A DNA stretch of 64,000 nt from Bombus terrestris (lineage: Eukaryota; Arthropoda; Insecta; Hymenoptera; Apidae): positions 434,001 to 498,000 of the forward strand of contig NW_025963554.1 of assembly GCF_910591885.1 (NCBI RefSeq). The letters run 5' to 3'. Shown here piece by piece: positions 44,501 to 57,989 of the stretch; within the stretch, counting starts at the first letter, position 1, and the number at the start of each line of letters is the position of its first letter. The translations under genes and the position numbers were made by a program. Under the pieces are notes generated by a model, which had not been told where the DNA came from, ran no database searches, and saw only the letters and a program-made list of their open reading frames with translations.

Positions 44501-47500
44501 ACGTTATAGGTTATAACGAAATACTATATAACGTTATACGTTATAACGTAATGCAATATAAGGTTATACGTTGTATAGTGATAGTATATAATGTTACACG
44601 GTATATAGTAATATTATGTAACGTCATACGTTATAACGTAGTGCTGTATATCATTACACGTTGTATAGTAATAGTACACAATGTTATCCGGTATATAGTA
44701 ATATTATGTAACGTCATACGTTATAACGTAGTGCTATATATCATTACACGTTGTATAGTAATAGTACACAATGTTATCTGGTATATAGTAATATTATGTA
44801 ACGTCATACGTTATAAGGTAATAGTATACAACGTCATACGTTATAACGTAGTGCTATATATCATTACACGTTGTATAGTAATATTGTACAATGTTATACG
44901 GTATATAGTAATATTATGAAACGTCATACGTTATAAGGTAATAGTATACAACGTCATACGTCATAACGTAATGCAATATAACGTTATACGTTGCATAGTG
45001 ATAGTATATAATGTTACACGGTATATAGTAATATTATGTAACGTCATACGTTATAACGTAGTGCTGTATATCATTACACGCTGTATAGTAATAGTATACA
45101 ATGTTATACGGTATATAGTAATATTATGTAACGTCATACGTTATAAGGTAATAGTATATAACGTCATACGTTATAACGTAATGCAATATAACGTTATACG
45201 TTGTATAGTGATAGTATATAATGTTACACGGTATATAGTAATATTATGTAACGTCATACGTTATAACGTAGTGCTATATATCATTAGACGTTCTATAGTA
45301 ATAGTACACAATGTTATCCGGTATATAGTAATATTATGTAACGTCATACGTTATAACGTAGTGCTATATATCATTACACGTTGTATATATATATATTATA
45401 CAATGTTATACGGTATATAGTAATATTATGTAACGTCATACGTTATAAGGTAATAGTATACAACGTCATACGTCATAACGTAATGCAATATAACGTTATA
45501 CGTTGTATAGTGATAGTATATAATGTTACACGGTATATAGTAATATTATGTAACGTCATACGTTATAACGTAGTGCTATATATCATTAGACGTTGTATAG
45601 TAATAGTACACAATGTTATCCGGTATATAGTAATATTATGTAACGTCATACGTTATAACGTAGTGCTATATATCATTAGACGTTGTATAGTAATAGTACA
45701 CAATGTTATCCGGTATATAGTAATATTATGTAACGTCATACGTTATAACGTAATAGTCTATAACGTCGTACGTTATAACGTTGTGCTATATATCGTTACA
45801 CGTTGTATAGTAATAGCATACAATGTTATACGGTATATAGTAATATTATGTAACGTCATATGTTATAACGCAGTGCTATATAACGTTACACGTTGTATAG
45901 TAATAATATACAATGTTATACGGTATATAGTAATATTATGTAACGTCATACGTTATAAGGTAATAGTATATAACGTCATACGTTATAACATAATGCAATA
46001 TAACGTTATACGTTGTATAGTGATAGTATATAATGTTACACGGTATATAGTAATATTATGTAACGTCATACGTTATAACGTAGTGCTGTATATCATTACA
46101 CGTTGTATAGTAATAGTATACAATGTTATACGGTATATAGTAATATTATGTAACGTCATACGTTATAAGGTAATAGTATATAACGTCATAAGTTATAACG
46201 TAATGCAATATAACGTTACACGTTGTATAGTGATAGTATATAATGTTATACGGTATATAGTAATATTATGTAACGTCATACGTTATAACGTAATGCAATA
46301 AAACGTTACACGTTGTATACTAATAGTATATAATGTTATACGTTATAGCGTAATGGTATATAACGTTATACGTTATAGCGTAGTGCTCTTTAACATTGCA
46401 CGTTGTATAGTAATAGTATACAATGTTATACGGTATATAGTAAAATTATGTAACGTCATACGTTATAACGTAGTACTATATAACGTTGTACGTTATAACG
46501 TAATACTATTTAACGTTATACGTTATAACGAAATACTATATAACGTTATACGTTATAACGTAACGCAATATAACGTTATACGTTGTATAGTGATAGTATA
46601 TAATGTTACACGGTATAAAGTAATATTATGTAACGTCATACGTTATAACGTAGTGCTGTATATCATTACACGTTGTATAGTAATAGTACACAATGTTATC
46701 CGGTATATAGTAATATTATGTAACGTCATACGTTATAACGTAGTGCTATATATCATTACACGTTGTATAGTAATAGTACACAATGTTATCTGGTATATAG
46801 TAATATTATGTAACGTCATACGTTATAAGGTAATAGTATACAACGTCATACGTTATAACGTAGTGCTATATATCATTACACGTTGTATAGTAATATTATA
46901 CAATGTTATACGGTATATAGTAATATTATGAAACGTCATACGTTATAAGGTAATAGTATACAACGTCATACGTCATAACGTAATGCAATATAACGTTATA
47001 CGTTGCATAGTGATAGTATATAATGTTACACGGTATATAGTAATATTATGTAACGTCATACGTTATAACGTAGTGCTGTATATCATTACACGTTGTATAG
47101 TAATAGTATACAATGTTATACGGTATATAGTAATATTATGTAACGTCATACGTTATAAGGTAATAGTATATAACGTCATACGTTATAACGTAATGCAATA
47201 TAACGTTATACGTTGTATAGTGATAGTATATAATGTTACACGGTATATAGTAATATTATGTAACGTCATACGTTATAACGTAGTGCTATATATCATTAGA
47301 CGTTCTATAGTAATAGTACACAATGTTATCCGGTATATAGTAATATTATGTAACGTCATACGTTATAACGTAGTGCTATATATGATTACACGTTGTATAT
47401 ATATATATTATACAATGTTATACGGTATATAGTAATATTATGTAACGTCATACGTTATAAGGTAATAGTATACAACGTCATACGTCATAACGTAATGCAA

Positions 47501-50500
47501 TATAACGTTATACGTTGTATAGTGATAGTATATAATGTTACACGGTATATAGTAGTATTATGTAACGTCATACGTTATAACGTAATGCAATATAACGTTA
47601 TACGTTGTATAGTGATAGTATATAATGTTACACGGTATATAGTAATATTATGTAACGTCATACGTTATAACGTAGTGCTATATATCATTAGACGTTGTAT
47701 AGTAATAGTACACAATGTTATCCGGTATATAGTAATATTATGTAACGTCATACGTTATAACGTAATAGTCTATAAAGTCATACGTTATAACGTTGTGCTA
47801 TATATCGTTACACGTTGTATAGTAATAGCATACAATGTTATACGGTATATAGTAATATTATGTAACGTCATACGTTATAACGCAGTGCTATATAACGTTA
47901 CACGTTGTATAGTAATAATATAGAATGTTATACGGTATATAGTAATATTATGTAACGTCATACGTTATAAGGTAATAGTATATAACGTCATACGTTATAA
48001 CGTAATGCAATATAACGTTATACGTTGTATAGTGATAGTATATAATGTTACACGGTATATAGTAATATTATGTAACGTCATACGTTATAACGTAGTGCTG
48101 TATAGCATTACACGTTGTATAGTAATAGTACACAATGTTATCCGGTATATAGTAATATTATGTAACGTCATACGTTATAACGCAGTGCTATATAACGTTA
48201 CACGTTGTATAGTAATAATATACAATGTTATACGGTATATAGTAATATTATGTAACGTCATACGTTATAAGGTAATAGTATATAACGTCATACGTTATAA
48301 CGTAATGCAATATAACGTTATACGTTGTATAGTGATAGTATATAATGTTACACGGTATGTAGTAATATTATGTAACGTCATACGTTATAACGTTGTGCTA
48401 TATATCGTTACACGTTGTATAGTAATAGTACACAATGTTATCCGGTATATAGTAATATTATGTAACGTCATACGTTATAACGCAGTGCTATATAACGTTA
48501 CACGTTGTAAAGTAATAATATACAATGTTATACGGTATATAGTAATATTATGTAACGTCATACGTTATAAGGTAATAGTATATAACGTCATACGTTATAA
48601 CCTAATGCAATATAACGTTATACGTTGTATGGTGATAGTATATAATGTTACACAGTATATAGTAATATTATGTAACGTCATACGTTATAACGTAGTGCTG
48701 TATATCATTACACGTTGTATAGTAATAGTATACAATGTTATACGGTATATAGTAAAATTATGTAACGTCATACGTTATAACGTAGTACTATATAACGTTG
48801 TACGTTATAACGTAATACTATATAACGTTATACGTTATAACGAAATACTATATAACGTTATACGTTATAACGTAATGCAATATAACGTTATACGTTGTAT
48901 AGTGATAGTATATAATGTTACACGGTATATAGTAATATTATGTAACGTCATACGTTATAACGTTGTGCTGTATATCATTACACGTTGTATAGTAATAGTA
49001 CACAATGTTATCCGGTATATAGTAATATTATGTAACGTCATACGTTATAACGTAGTGCTATATATCATTACACGTTGTATAGTAATAGTACACAATGTTA
49101 TCTGGTATATAGTAATATTATGTAACGTCATACGTTATAAGGTAATAGTATACAACGTCATACGTTATAACGTAGTGCTATATATCATTACACGTTGTAT
49201 AGTAATATTATACAATGTTATACGGTATATAGTAATATTATGAAACGTCATACGTTATAAGGTAATAGTATACAACGTCATACGTCATAACGTAATGCAA
49301 TATAACGTTATACGTTGCATAGTGATAGTATATAATGTTACACGGTATATAGTAATATTATGTAACGCCATACGTTATAACGTAGTGCTGTATATCATTA
49401 CACGTTGTATAGTAATAGTATACAATGTTATACGGTATATAGTAATATTATGTAACGTCATACGTTATAAGGTAATAGTATATAACGTCATACGTTATAA
49501 CGTAATGCAATATAACGTTATACGTTGTATAGTGATAGTATATAATGTTACACAGTATATAGTAATATTATGTAACGTCATACGTTATAACGTAGTGCTA
49601 TATATCATTAGACGTTGTATAGTAATAGTACACAATGTTATCCGGTATATAGTAATATTATGTAACGTCATACGTTATAACGTAATAGTCTATAACGTCA
49701 TACGTTATAACGTTGTGCTATATATCGTTACACGTTGTATAGTAATAGCATACAATGTTATACGGTATATAGTAATATTATGTAACGTCATACGTTATAA
49801 CGCAGTGCTATATAACGTTACACGTTGTATAGTAATAATATACAATGTTATACGGTATATAGTAATATTGTGTAACGTCATACGTTATAAGGTAATAGTA
49901 TATAACGTCATACGTTATAACCTAATGCAATATAACGTTATACGTTGTATAGTGATAGTATATAATGTTACACGGTATATAGTAATATTATGTAACGTCA
50001 TACGTTATAACGTAGTGCTGTATATCATTACACGTTGTATAGTAATAGTATAGAATGTTATACGGTATATAGTAATATTATGTAACGTCATACGTTATAA
50101 GGTAATAGTATATAACGTCATACGTTATAACGTAATGCAATATAACGTTACACGTTGTATAGTGATAGTATATAATGTTATACGGTATATAGTAATATTA
50201 TGTAACGTCATACGTTATAACGTAATGCAATAAAACGTTACACGTTGTATACTAATAGTATATTATGTTATACGTTATAGCGTAATGGTATATAACGTTA
50301 TACGTTATAGCGTAGTGCTCTTTAACATTGCACGTTGTATAGTAATACTATACAATGTTATACGGTATATAGTAAAATTATGTAACGTCATACGTTATAA
50401 CGTAGTACTATATAACGCTGTACGTTATAACGTAATACTATATAACGTTATAGGTTATAACGAAATACTATATAACGTTATACGTTATAACGTAATGCAA

Positions 50501-51330
50501 TATAAGGTTATACGTTGTATAGTGATAGTATATAATGTTACACGGTATATAGTAATATTATGTAACGTCATACGTTATAACGTAGTGCTATATATCATTA
50601 CACGTTGTATAGTAATAGTACACAATGTTATCTGGTATATAGTAATATTATGTAACGTCATACGTTATAAGGTAATAGTATACAACGTCATACGTTATAA
50701 CGTAGTGCTATATATCATTACACGTTGTATAGTAATATTGTACAATGTTATACGGTATATAGTAATATTATGAAACGTCATACGTTATAAGGTAATAGTA
50801 TACAACGTCATACGTCATAACGTAATGCAATATAACGTTATACGTTGCATAGTGATAGTATATAATGTTACACGGTATATAGTAATATTATGTAACGTCA
50901 TACGTTATAACGTAGTGCTGTATATCATTACACGTTGTATAGTAATAGTATACAATGTTATACGGTATATAGTAATATTATGTAACGTCATACGTTATAA
51001 GGTAATAGTATATAACGTCATACGTTATAACGTAATGCAATATAACGTTATACGTTGTATAGTGATAGTATATAATGTTACACGGTATATAGTAATATTA
51101 TGTAACGTCATACGTTATAACGTAGTGCTATATATCATTAGACGTTCTATAGTAATAGTACACAATGTTATCCGGTATATAGTAATATTATGTAACGTCA
51201 TACGTTATAACGTAGTGCTATATATCATTACACGTTGTATATATATATATTATACAATGTTATACGGTATATAGTAATATTATGTAACGTCATACGTTAT
51301 AAGGTAATAGTATACAACGTCATACGTCAT
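32390..51330 (+). repeat. 9,666-bp higher-order repeat, nearly two full copies
   Basis: The unit at about 32,390 to 42,055 is followed by a copy at about 42,056 to 51,330. For about 8 kb the offset is constant at 9,666 bp, which is 322 monomers plus 6, matching three 32-bp TA monomers per unit (35,713/45,379, 37,725/47,391, 41,447/51,233). Near 40,348 the first copy lacks 7 monomers (210 bp) present in the second, and near 50,590 the second lacks 3 (90 bp). Rare variants are shared in order, for example TCTATAAAGTCATACG near 38,103/47,769 and GTATGTAGTAATATT near 38,690/48,356. This is the longest and most recent-looking duplication in the window. Confidence 0.9.
40320..40380 (+). other. Site of a second 210-bp (7-monomer) deletion
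   Basis: At about 40,348 the first 9,666-bp copy passes straight from a GGTA-type monomer to the GCAATAAAACG monomer. The second copy, near 50,014, has seven extra monomers, including the TATAGAATG variant. The same size as the deletion near 22,565 but different monomers are lost. Confidence 0.75.
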
Positions 51331-53906
51331 AACGTAATGCAATATAACGTTATACGTTGTATAGTGATAGTATATAATGTTACACGGTATATTGTAGTAT
51401 TATGTAACGTCATACGTTATAACGTAGTGCTATATATTATTAGACGTTCTATAGTAATAGTACACAATGTTATCCGGTATATAGTAATATTATGTAACGT
51501 CATACGTTATAACGTAGTGCTATATATCATTACACGTTGTATATATATATATTATACAATGTTATACGGTATATAGTAATATTATGTAACGTCATACGTT
51601 ATAAGGTAATAGTATACAACGTCATACGTCATAACGTAATGCAATATAACGTTATACGTTGTATAGTGATAGTATATAATGTTACACGGTATATAGTAGT
51701 ATTATGTAACGTCATACGTTATAACGTAATGCAATATAACGTTATACGTTGTATAGTGATAGTATATAATGTTACACGGTATATAGTAATATTATGTAAC
51801 GTCATACGTTATAACGTAGTGCTATATATCATTAGACGTTGTATAGTAATAGTACACAATGTTATCCGGTATATAGTAATATTATGTAACGTCATACGTT
51901 ATAACGTAATAGTCTATAACGTCGTACGTTATAACGTTGTGCTATATATCGTTACACGTTGTATAGTAATAGCATACAATGTTATACGGTATATAGTAAT
52001 ATTATGTAACGTCATACGTTATAACGCAGTGCTATATAACGTTACACGTTGTATAGTAATAATATACAATGTTATACGGTATATAGTAATATTATGTAAC
52101 GTCATACGTTATATGGTAATAGTATATAACGTCATACGTTATAACCCAATGCAATATAACGTTATACGTTGTATAGTGATAGTATATAATGTTACACGGT
52201 ATATAGTAATATTATGTAACGTCATACGTTATAACGTAGTGCTGTATATCATTACACGTTGTATAGTAATAGTATACAATGTTATACGGTATATAGTAAT
52301 ATTATGTAACGTCATACGTTATAAGGTAATAGTATATAACGTCATACGTTATAACGTAATGCAATATAACGTTACACGTTGTATAGTGATAGTATATAAT
52401 GTTATACGGTATATAGTAATATTATGTAACGTCATACGTTATAACGTAATGCAATAAAACGTTACACGTTGTATACTAATAGTATATAATGTTATACGTT
52501 ATAGCGTAATGGTATATAACGTTATACGTTATAGCGTAGTGCTCTTTAACATTGCACGTTGTATAGTAATAGTATACAATGTTATACGGTATATAGTAAA
52601 ATTATGTAACGTCATACGTTATAACGTAGTACTATATAACGTTGTACGTTATAACGTAATACTATTTAACGTTATACGTTATAACGAAATACTATATAAC
52701 GTTATACGTTATAACGTAACGCAATATAACGTTATACGTTGTATAGTGATAGTATATAATGTTACACGGTATATAGTAATATTATGTAACGTCGTACGTT
52801 ATAACGTAGTGCTGTATATCATTACACGTTGTATAGTAATAGTACACAATGTTATCCGGTATATAGTAATATTATGTAACGTCATACGTTATAACGTAGT
52901 GCTATATATCATTAGACGTTGTATAGTAATAGTACACAATGTTATCCGGTATATAGTAATATTATGTAACGTCATACGTTATAACGTAATAGTCTATAAC
53001 GTCGTACGTTATAACGTTGTGCTATATATCGTTACACGTTGTATAGTAATAGCATACAATGTTATACGGTATATAGTAATATTATGTAACGTCATACGTT
53101 ATAACGTAGTGCTGTATATCATTACACGCTGTATAGTAATAGTATACAATGTTATACGGTATATAGTAATATTATGTACCGTCATACGTTATAAGGTAAT
53201 AGTATATAACGTCATACGTTATAACGTAATGCAATATAACGTTATACGTTGTATAGTGATAGTATATAATGTTACACGGTATATAGTAATATTATGTAAC
53301 GCCATACGTTATAACGTAGTGCTATATATCATTAGACGTTCTATAGTAATAGTACACAATGTTATCCGGTATATAGTAATATTATGTAACGTCATACGGT
53401 ATAACGTAGTGCTATATATCATTACACGTTGTATATATATATTATACAATGTTATACGGTATATAGTAATATTATGTAACGTCATACGTTATAAGGTAAT
53501 AGTATACAACGTCATACGTTATAACGTAATGCAATATAACGTTATACGTTGTATAGTGATAGTATATAATGTTACACGGTATATAGTAATATTATGTAAC
53601 GTCATACGTTATAACGTAATGCAATAAAACGTTACACGTTGTATACTAATAGTATATAATGTTATACGTTATAGCGTAATGGTATATAACGTTATACGTT
53701 GTATAGTGATAGTATATAATGTTACACGGTATATAGTAATATTATGTAACGTCATACGTTATAACGTAGTGCTGTATGTCATTACACGTTGTATAGTAAT
53801 AGTACACAATGTTATACGGTATATAGTAAAATTATGTAACGTCATACGTTATAACGTAGTACTATATAACGTCATTCGTTATAACGAAGTACTATATAAC
53901 GTTATA

Positions 53907-53996
53907 CGTTATAACGTAATACTATATAACGTTATACGTTATAACGTAATACTATATAACGTTATACGTTATAACGTAATACTATATAACGTTATA
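53907..53996 (+). repeat. Three identical base monomers (one fewer than other copies)
   Basis: The same cassette appears here with three rather than four identical monomers and the same GAAGTAC and GTAATAG flanks. Loss or gain of exactly one 30-bp unit shows that copy number still changes at the single-monomer scale. Confidence 0.9.
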
Positions 53997-55079
53997 CGTT
54001 ATAACGTAATAGTATATAACGCCATACGTTATAACTTAATGCAATATAACGTTACACTTTGTATAGTGATAGTATATAATGTTACACGGTATATAGTAAT
54101 ATTATGTAACGTCATACGTTATAACGTAGTGCTGTATATCATTACACGTTGTATAGTAATAGTATACAATGTTATACGGTATATAGTAATATTATGTAAC
54201 GTCATACGTTATAACGTAGTGCTATATATCATTACACGTTGTATAGTAATAGTACACAATGTTATCCGGTATATAGTAATATTATGTAACGTCATACGTT
54301 ATAACGTAGTGCTATATATGATTACACGTTGTATATATATATATTATACAATGTTATACGGTATTTAGTAATATTATGTAACGTCATACGTTATAAGGTA
54401 ATAGTATACAACGTCATACGTTATAACGTAGTGCTATATAGCATTACACGTTGTATAGTAATATTATACAATGTTATACGGTATATAGTAACATTATGTA
54501 ACGTCATACGTTATAAGGTAATAGTATACAACGTCATACGTCATAACCTAATGCAATATAACGTTATACGTTGTATAGTGATAGTATATAATGTTACACG
54601 GTATATAGTAATATTATGTAACGTCATACGTTATAACGTAGTGCTGTATATCATTACACGTTGTATAGTAATAGTATACAATGTTATACGGTATATAGTA
54701 ATATTATGTAACGTCATACGTTATAAGGTAATAGTATATACCGTCATACGTTGTAACGTAATGCAATATAACGTTATACGTTGTATAGTGATAGTATATA
54801 ATGTTACACGGTATATAGTAATATTATGTAACGTCATACGTTATAACGTAGTACTACATAACGTCATTCGTAATAACGAAGTACTATATAACGTTATACG
54901 TTATAACGAAATACTATATAACGTTAAACGTTATAACGTAATAGTATATAACGTCATACGTTATAACTTAATGCAATATAACGTTACACTTTGTATAGTG
55001 ATAGTATATAGTGTTATACGGTATATAGTAATATTATGTAACGTCATACGTTATAACGTAATGCAATAAAACGTTACAC

Positions 55080-55124
55080 GTTATATAGTAATAGTATATA
55101 ACGTTATAACTATTACTATACAAC
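55080..55124. repeat. 45-bp near-perfect palindrome from an inverted monomer segment (1 of 3)
   Basis: Left arm GTTATATAGTAATAGT faces right arm ACTATTACTATACAAC with one mismatch. The centre is the 12-bp palindrome TATAACGTTATA plus one unpaired A. The right arm is the normal GTTGTATAGTAATAGT monomer start in reverse orientation, followed by ATTACTATACCTACAC before the normal orientation resumes. The event shifts the 30-bp register by +1. It could form a hairpin or cruciform. Confidence 0.85.
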
Positions 55125-56460
55125 ATTACTATACCTACACGTTGTATAGTAATAGTATATAACGTTATACGATATAGCGTAATGGTATATAACGTTATAA
55201 GTTATAACGTAGTGCTATATAACGTTACACGTTGTATAGTAATAGTATACAATGTTATACGTTATATAGTAAAATTATGTAACGTCATACGTTATAACGT
55301 AGTACTATATATCATTACACGTTGTATAGTAATAATACACAATGTTATCCGGTATATAGTAATATTATGTAACGTCATACGTTATATCGTAGTGCTATAT
55401 ATCATTACACGTTGTATAGTATTAGTACACAATGTTATCTGGTATATAGTAATATTATGTAACGTCATACGTTTTAAGGTAATAGTATACAACGTCATAC
55501 GTTATAACGTAGTGCTATATATCATTACACGTTGTATAGTAATATTATACAATGTTATACGGTATATAGTAATATTATGAAACGTCATACGTTATAACGT
55601 AGTGCTGTATATCATTACACGTTGTATTGTAATAGTATACAATGTTATACGGTATATAGTAATATTATGTAACGTCATACGTTATAAGGTAATAGTATAT
55701 AACGTCATACGTTGTAACGTAATGCAATATAACGTTATACGTTGTATAGTGATAGTATATAATGTTACACGGTATATAGTAATATTATGTAACGTCATAC
55801 GTTATAACGTAGTGCTGTATATCATTACACGTTGTATAGTAATAGTATACAATGTTATACGGTATATAGTAATATTATGTAACGTCATACGTTATAAGGT
55901 AATAGTTTATAACGTCATACGTTATAACGTAATGCAATATAACGTTATACGTGGTATAGAGATAGTATATAATGTTACACGGTATATAGTAATATTATGT
56001 AACGTCATACGTTATAAGGTAATAGTATACAACGTCATACGTCATAACGTAATGCAATATAACGTTATACGTTGCATAGTGATAGTATATAATGTTATCC
56101 GGTATATAGTAATATTATGTAACGTCATACGTTATAACGTAGTGCTATATATCATTACACGTTGTATAGTAATATTATACAATGTTATACGGTATATAGT
56201 AATATTATGAAACGTCATACGCTATAAGGTAATAGTATACAACGTCATACGTCATAACGTAATGCAATATAACGTTATACGTTGCATAGTGATAGTATAT
56301 AATGATATCCGGTATATAGTAATATTATGTAACGTCATACGTTATTACGTAGTGCTATATATCATTACACGTTGTATAGTAGTAGTACACAATGTTATCC
56401 GGTATATAGTAATATTATGTAACGTCATACGTTATAACGTAATGCAATAAAACGTTACAC

Positions 56461-56505
56461 GTTGTATACTAATAGTATATAACGTTATAACTATTACTAT
56501 ACAAC
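56461..56505. repeat. 45-bp near-perfect palindrome from an inverted monomer segment (2 of 3)
   Basis: Left arm GTTGTATACTAATAGT and right arm ACTATTACTATACAAC differ at one pair. The centre is TATAACGTTATA with one extra A. It is followed by ATTACTATAACTACAC and then normal monomers. It lies immediately after the GCAATAAAACG monomer, as do the other two, so all three derive from one inversion event that was later copied. Confidence 0.87.
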
Positions 56506-57989
56506 ATTACTATAACTACACGTTGTATAGTGATAGTATATAATGTTACACGGTATATAGTAATATTATGTAACGTCATACGTTATAACGTAGTGCTGTA
56601 TATCATTACACGTTGTATAGTAATAGTACACAATGTTATCCGGTATATAGTACTATTATGTAACGTCATACGTTATAACGTAGTGCTATATATCATTACA
56701 CGTTGTATATATATATTATACAATGTTATACGGTATATAGTAATATTATGTAACGTCATACGTTATAAGGTAATAGTATACAACGTCATACGTCATAACG
56801 TAATGCAATATAACGTTATACGTTGTATAGTGATAGTATATAATGTTATACGGTATATAGTAATATTATGTAACGTCATACGTTATAACGTAATGCAATA
56901 AAACGTTACACGTTGTATACTAATAGTATATAATGTTATACGTTATAGCGTAATGGTATATAACGTTATACGTTGTATAATGATAGTATATAATGTTACA
57001 CGGTATATAGTAATATTATGTAACGTCATACGTTATAACGTAGTGCTGTATATCATTACACGTTGTATAGTAATAGTACACAATGTTATCCGGTATATAG
57101 TAATATTATGTAACGTCATACGTTATAACGTAGTGCTATATATCATTACACGTTGTATAGTAATAGTACACAATGTTATCCGGTATATAGTAATATTGTG
57201 TAACGTCATACGTTACAACGTAGTGCTATATATGATTACACGTTGTATAGTAATATTATACAATGTTATACGGTATATAGTAACATTATGTAACGTCATA
57301 CGTTATAAGGTAATAGTATACAACGTCATACGTCATAACCTAATGCAATATAACGTTATACGTTGTATAGTGATAGCATATAATGTTACACGGTATATAG
57401 TAATATTATGTAACGTCATACGTTATAACGTAGTGCTGTATATCATTACACGTTGTATAGTAATAGTATACAATGTTATACGGTATATAGTAATATTATG
57501 TAACGTCATACGTTATAAGGTAATAGTATATAACGTCATACGTTATAACGTAATGCAATATAACGTTATACGTTGTATAGTGATAGTATATAATGTTACA
57601 CGGTATATAGTAATATTATGTAACGTCATACGTTATAACGTAGTACTACATAACGTCATTCGTAATAACGAAGTACTATATAACGTTATACGTTATAACG
57701 AAATACTATATAACGTTATACGTTATAACGTAATAGTATATAACGTCATACGCTATAACTTAATGCAATATAACGTTACACTTTGTATAGTGATAGTATA
57801 TAGTGTTATACGGTATATAGTAATATTATGAAACGTCATACGTTATAAGGTAATAGTATACAACGTCATACGTCATAACGTAATGCAATATAACGTTATA
57901 CGTTGCATAGTGATAGTATATAATGTTACACGGTATATAGTAATATTATGTAACGTCATACGTTATAACGTAGTGCTGTATATCATTAC

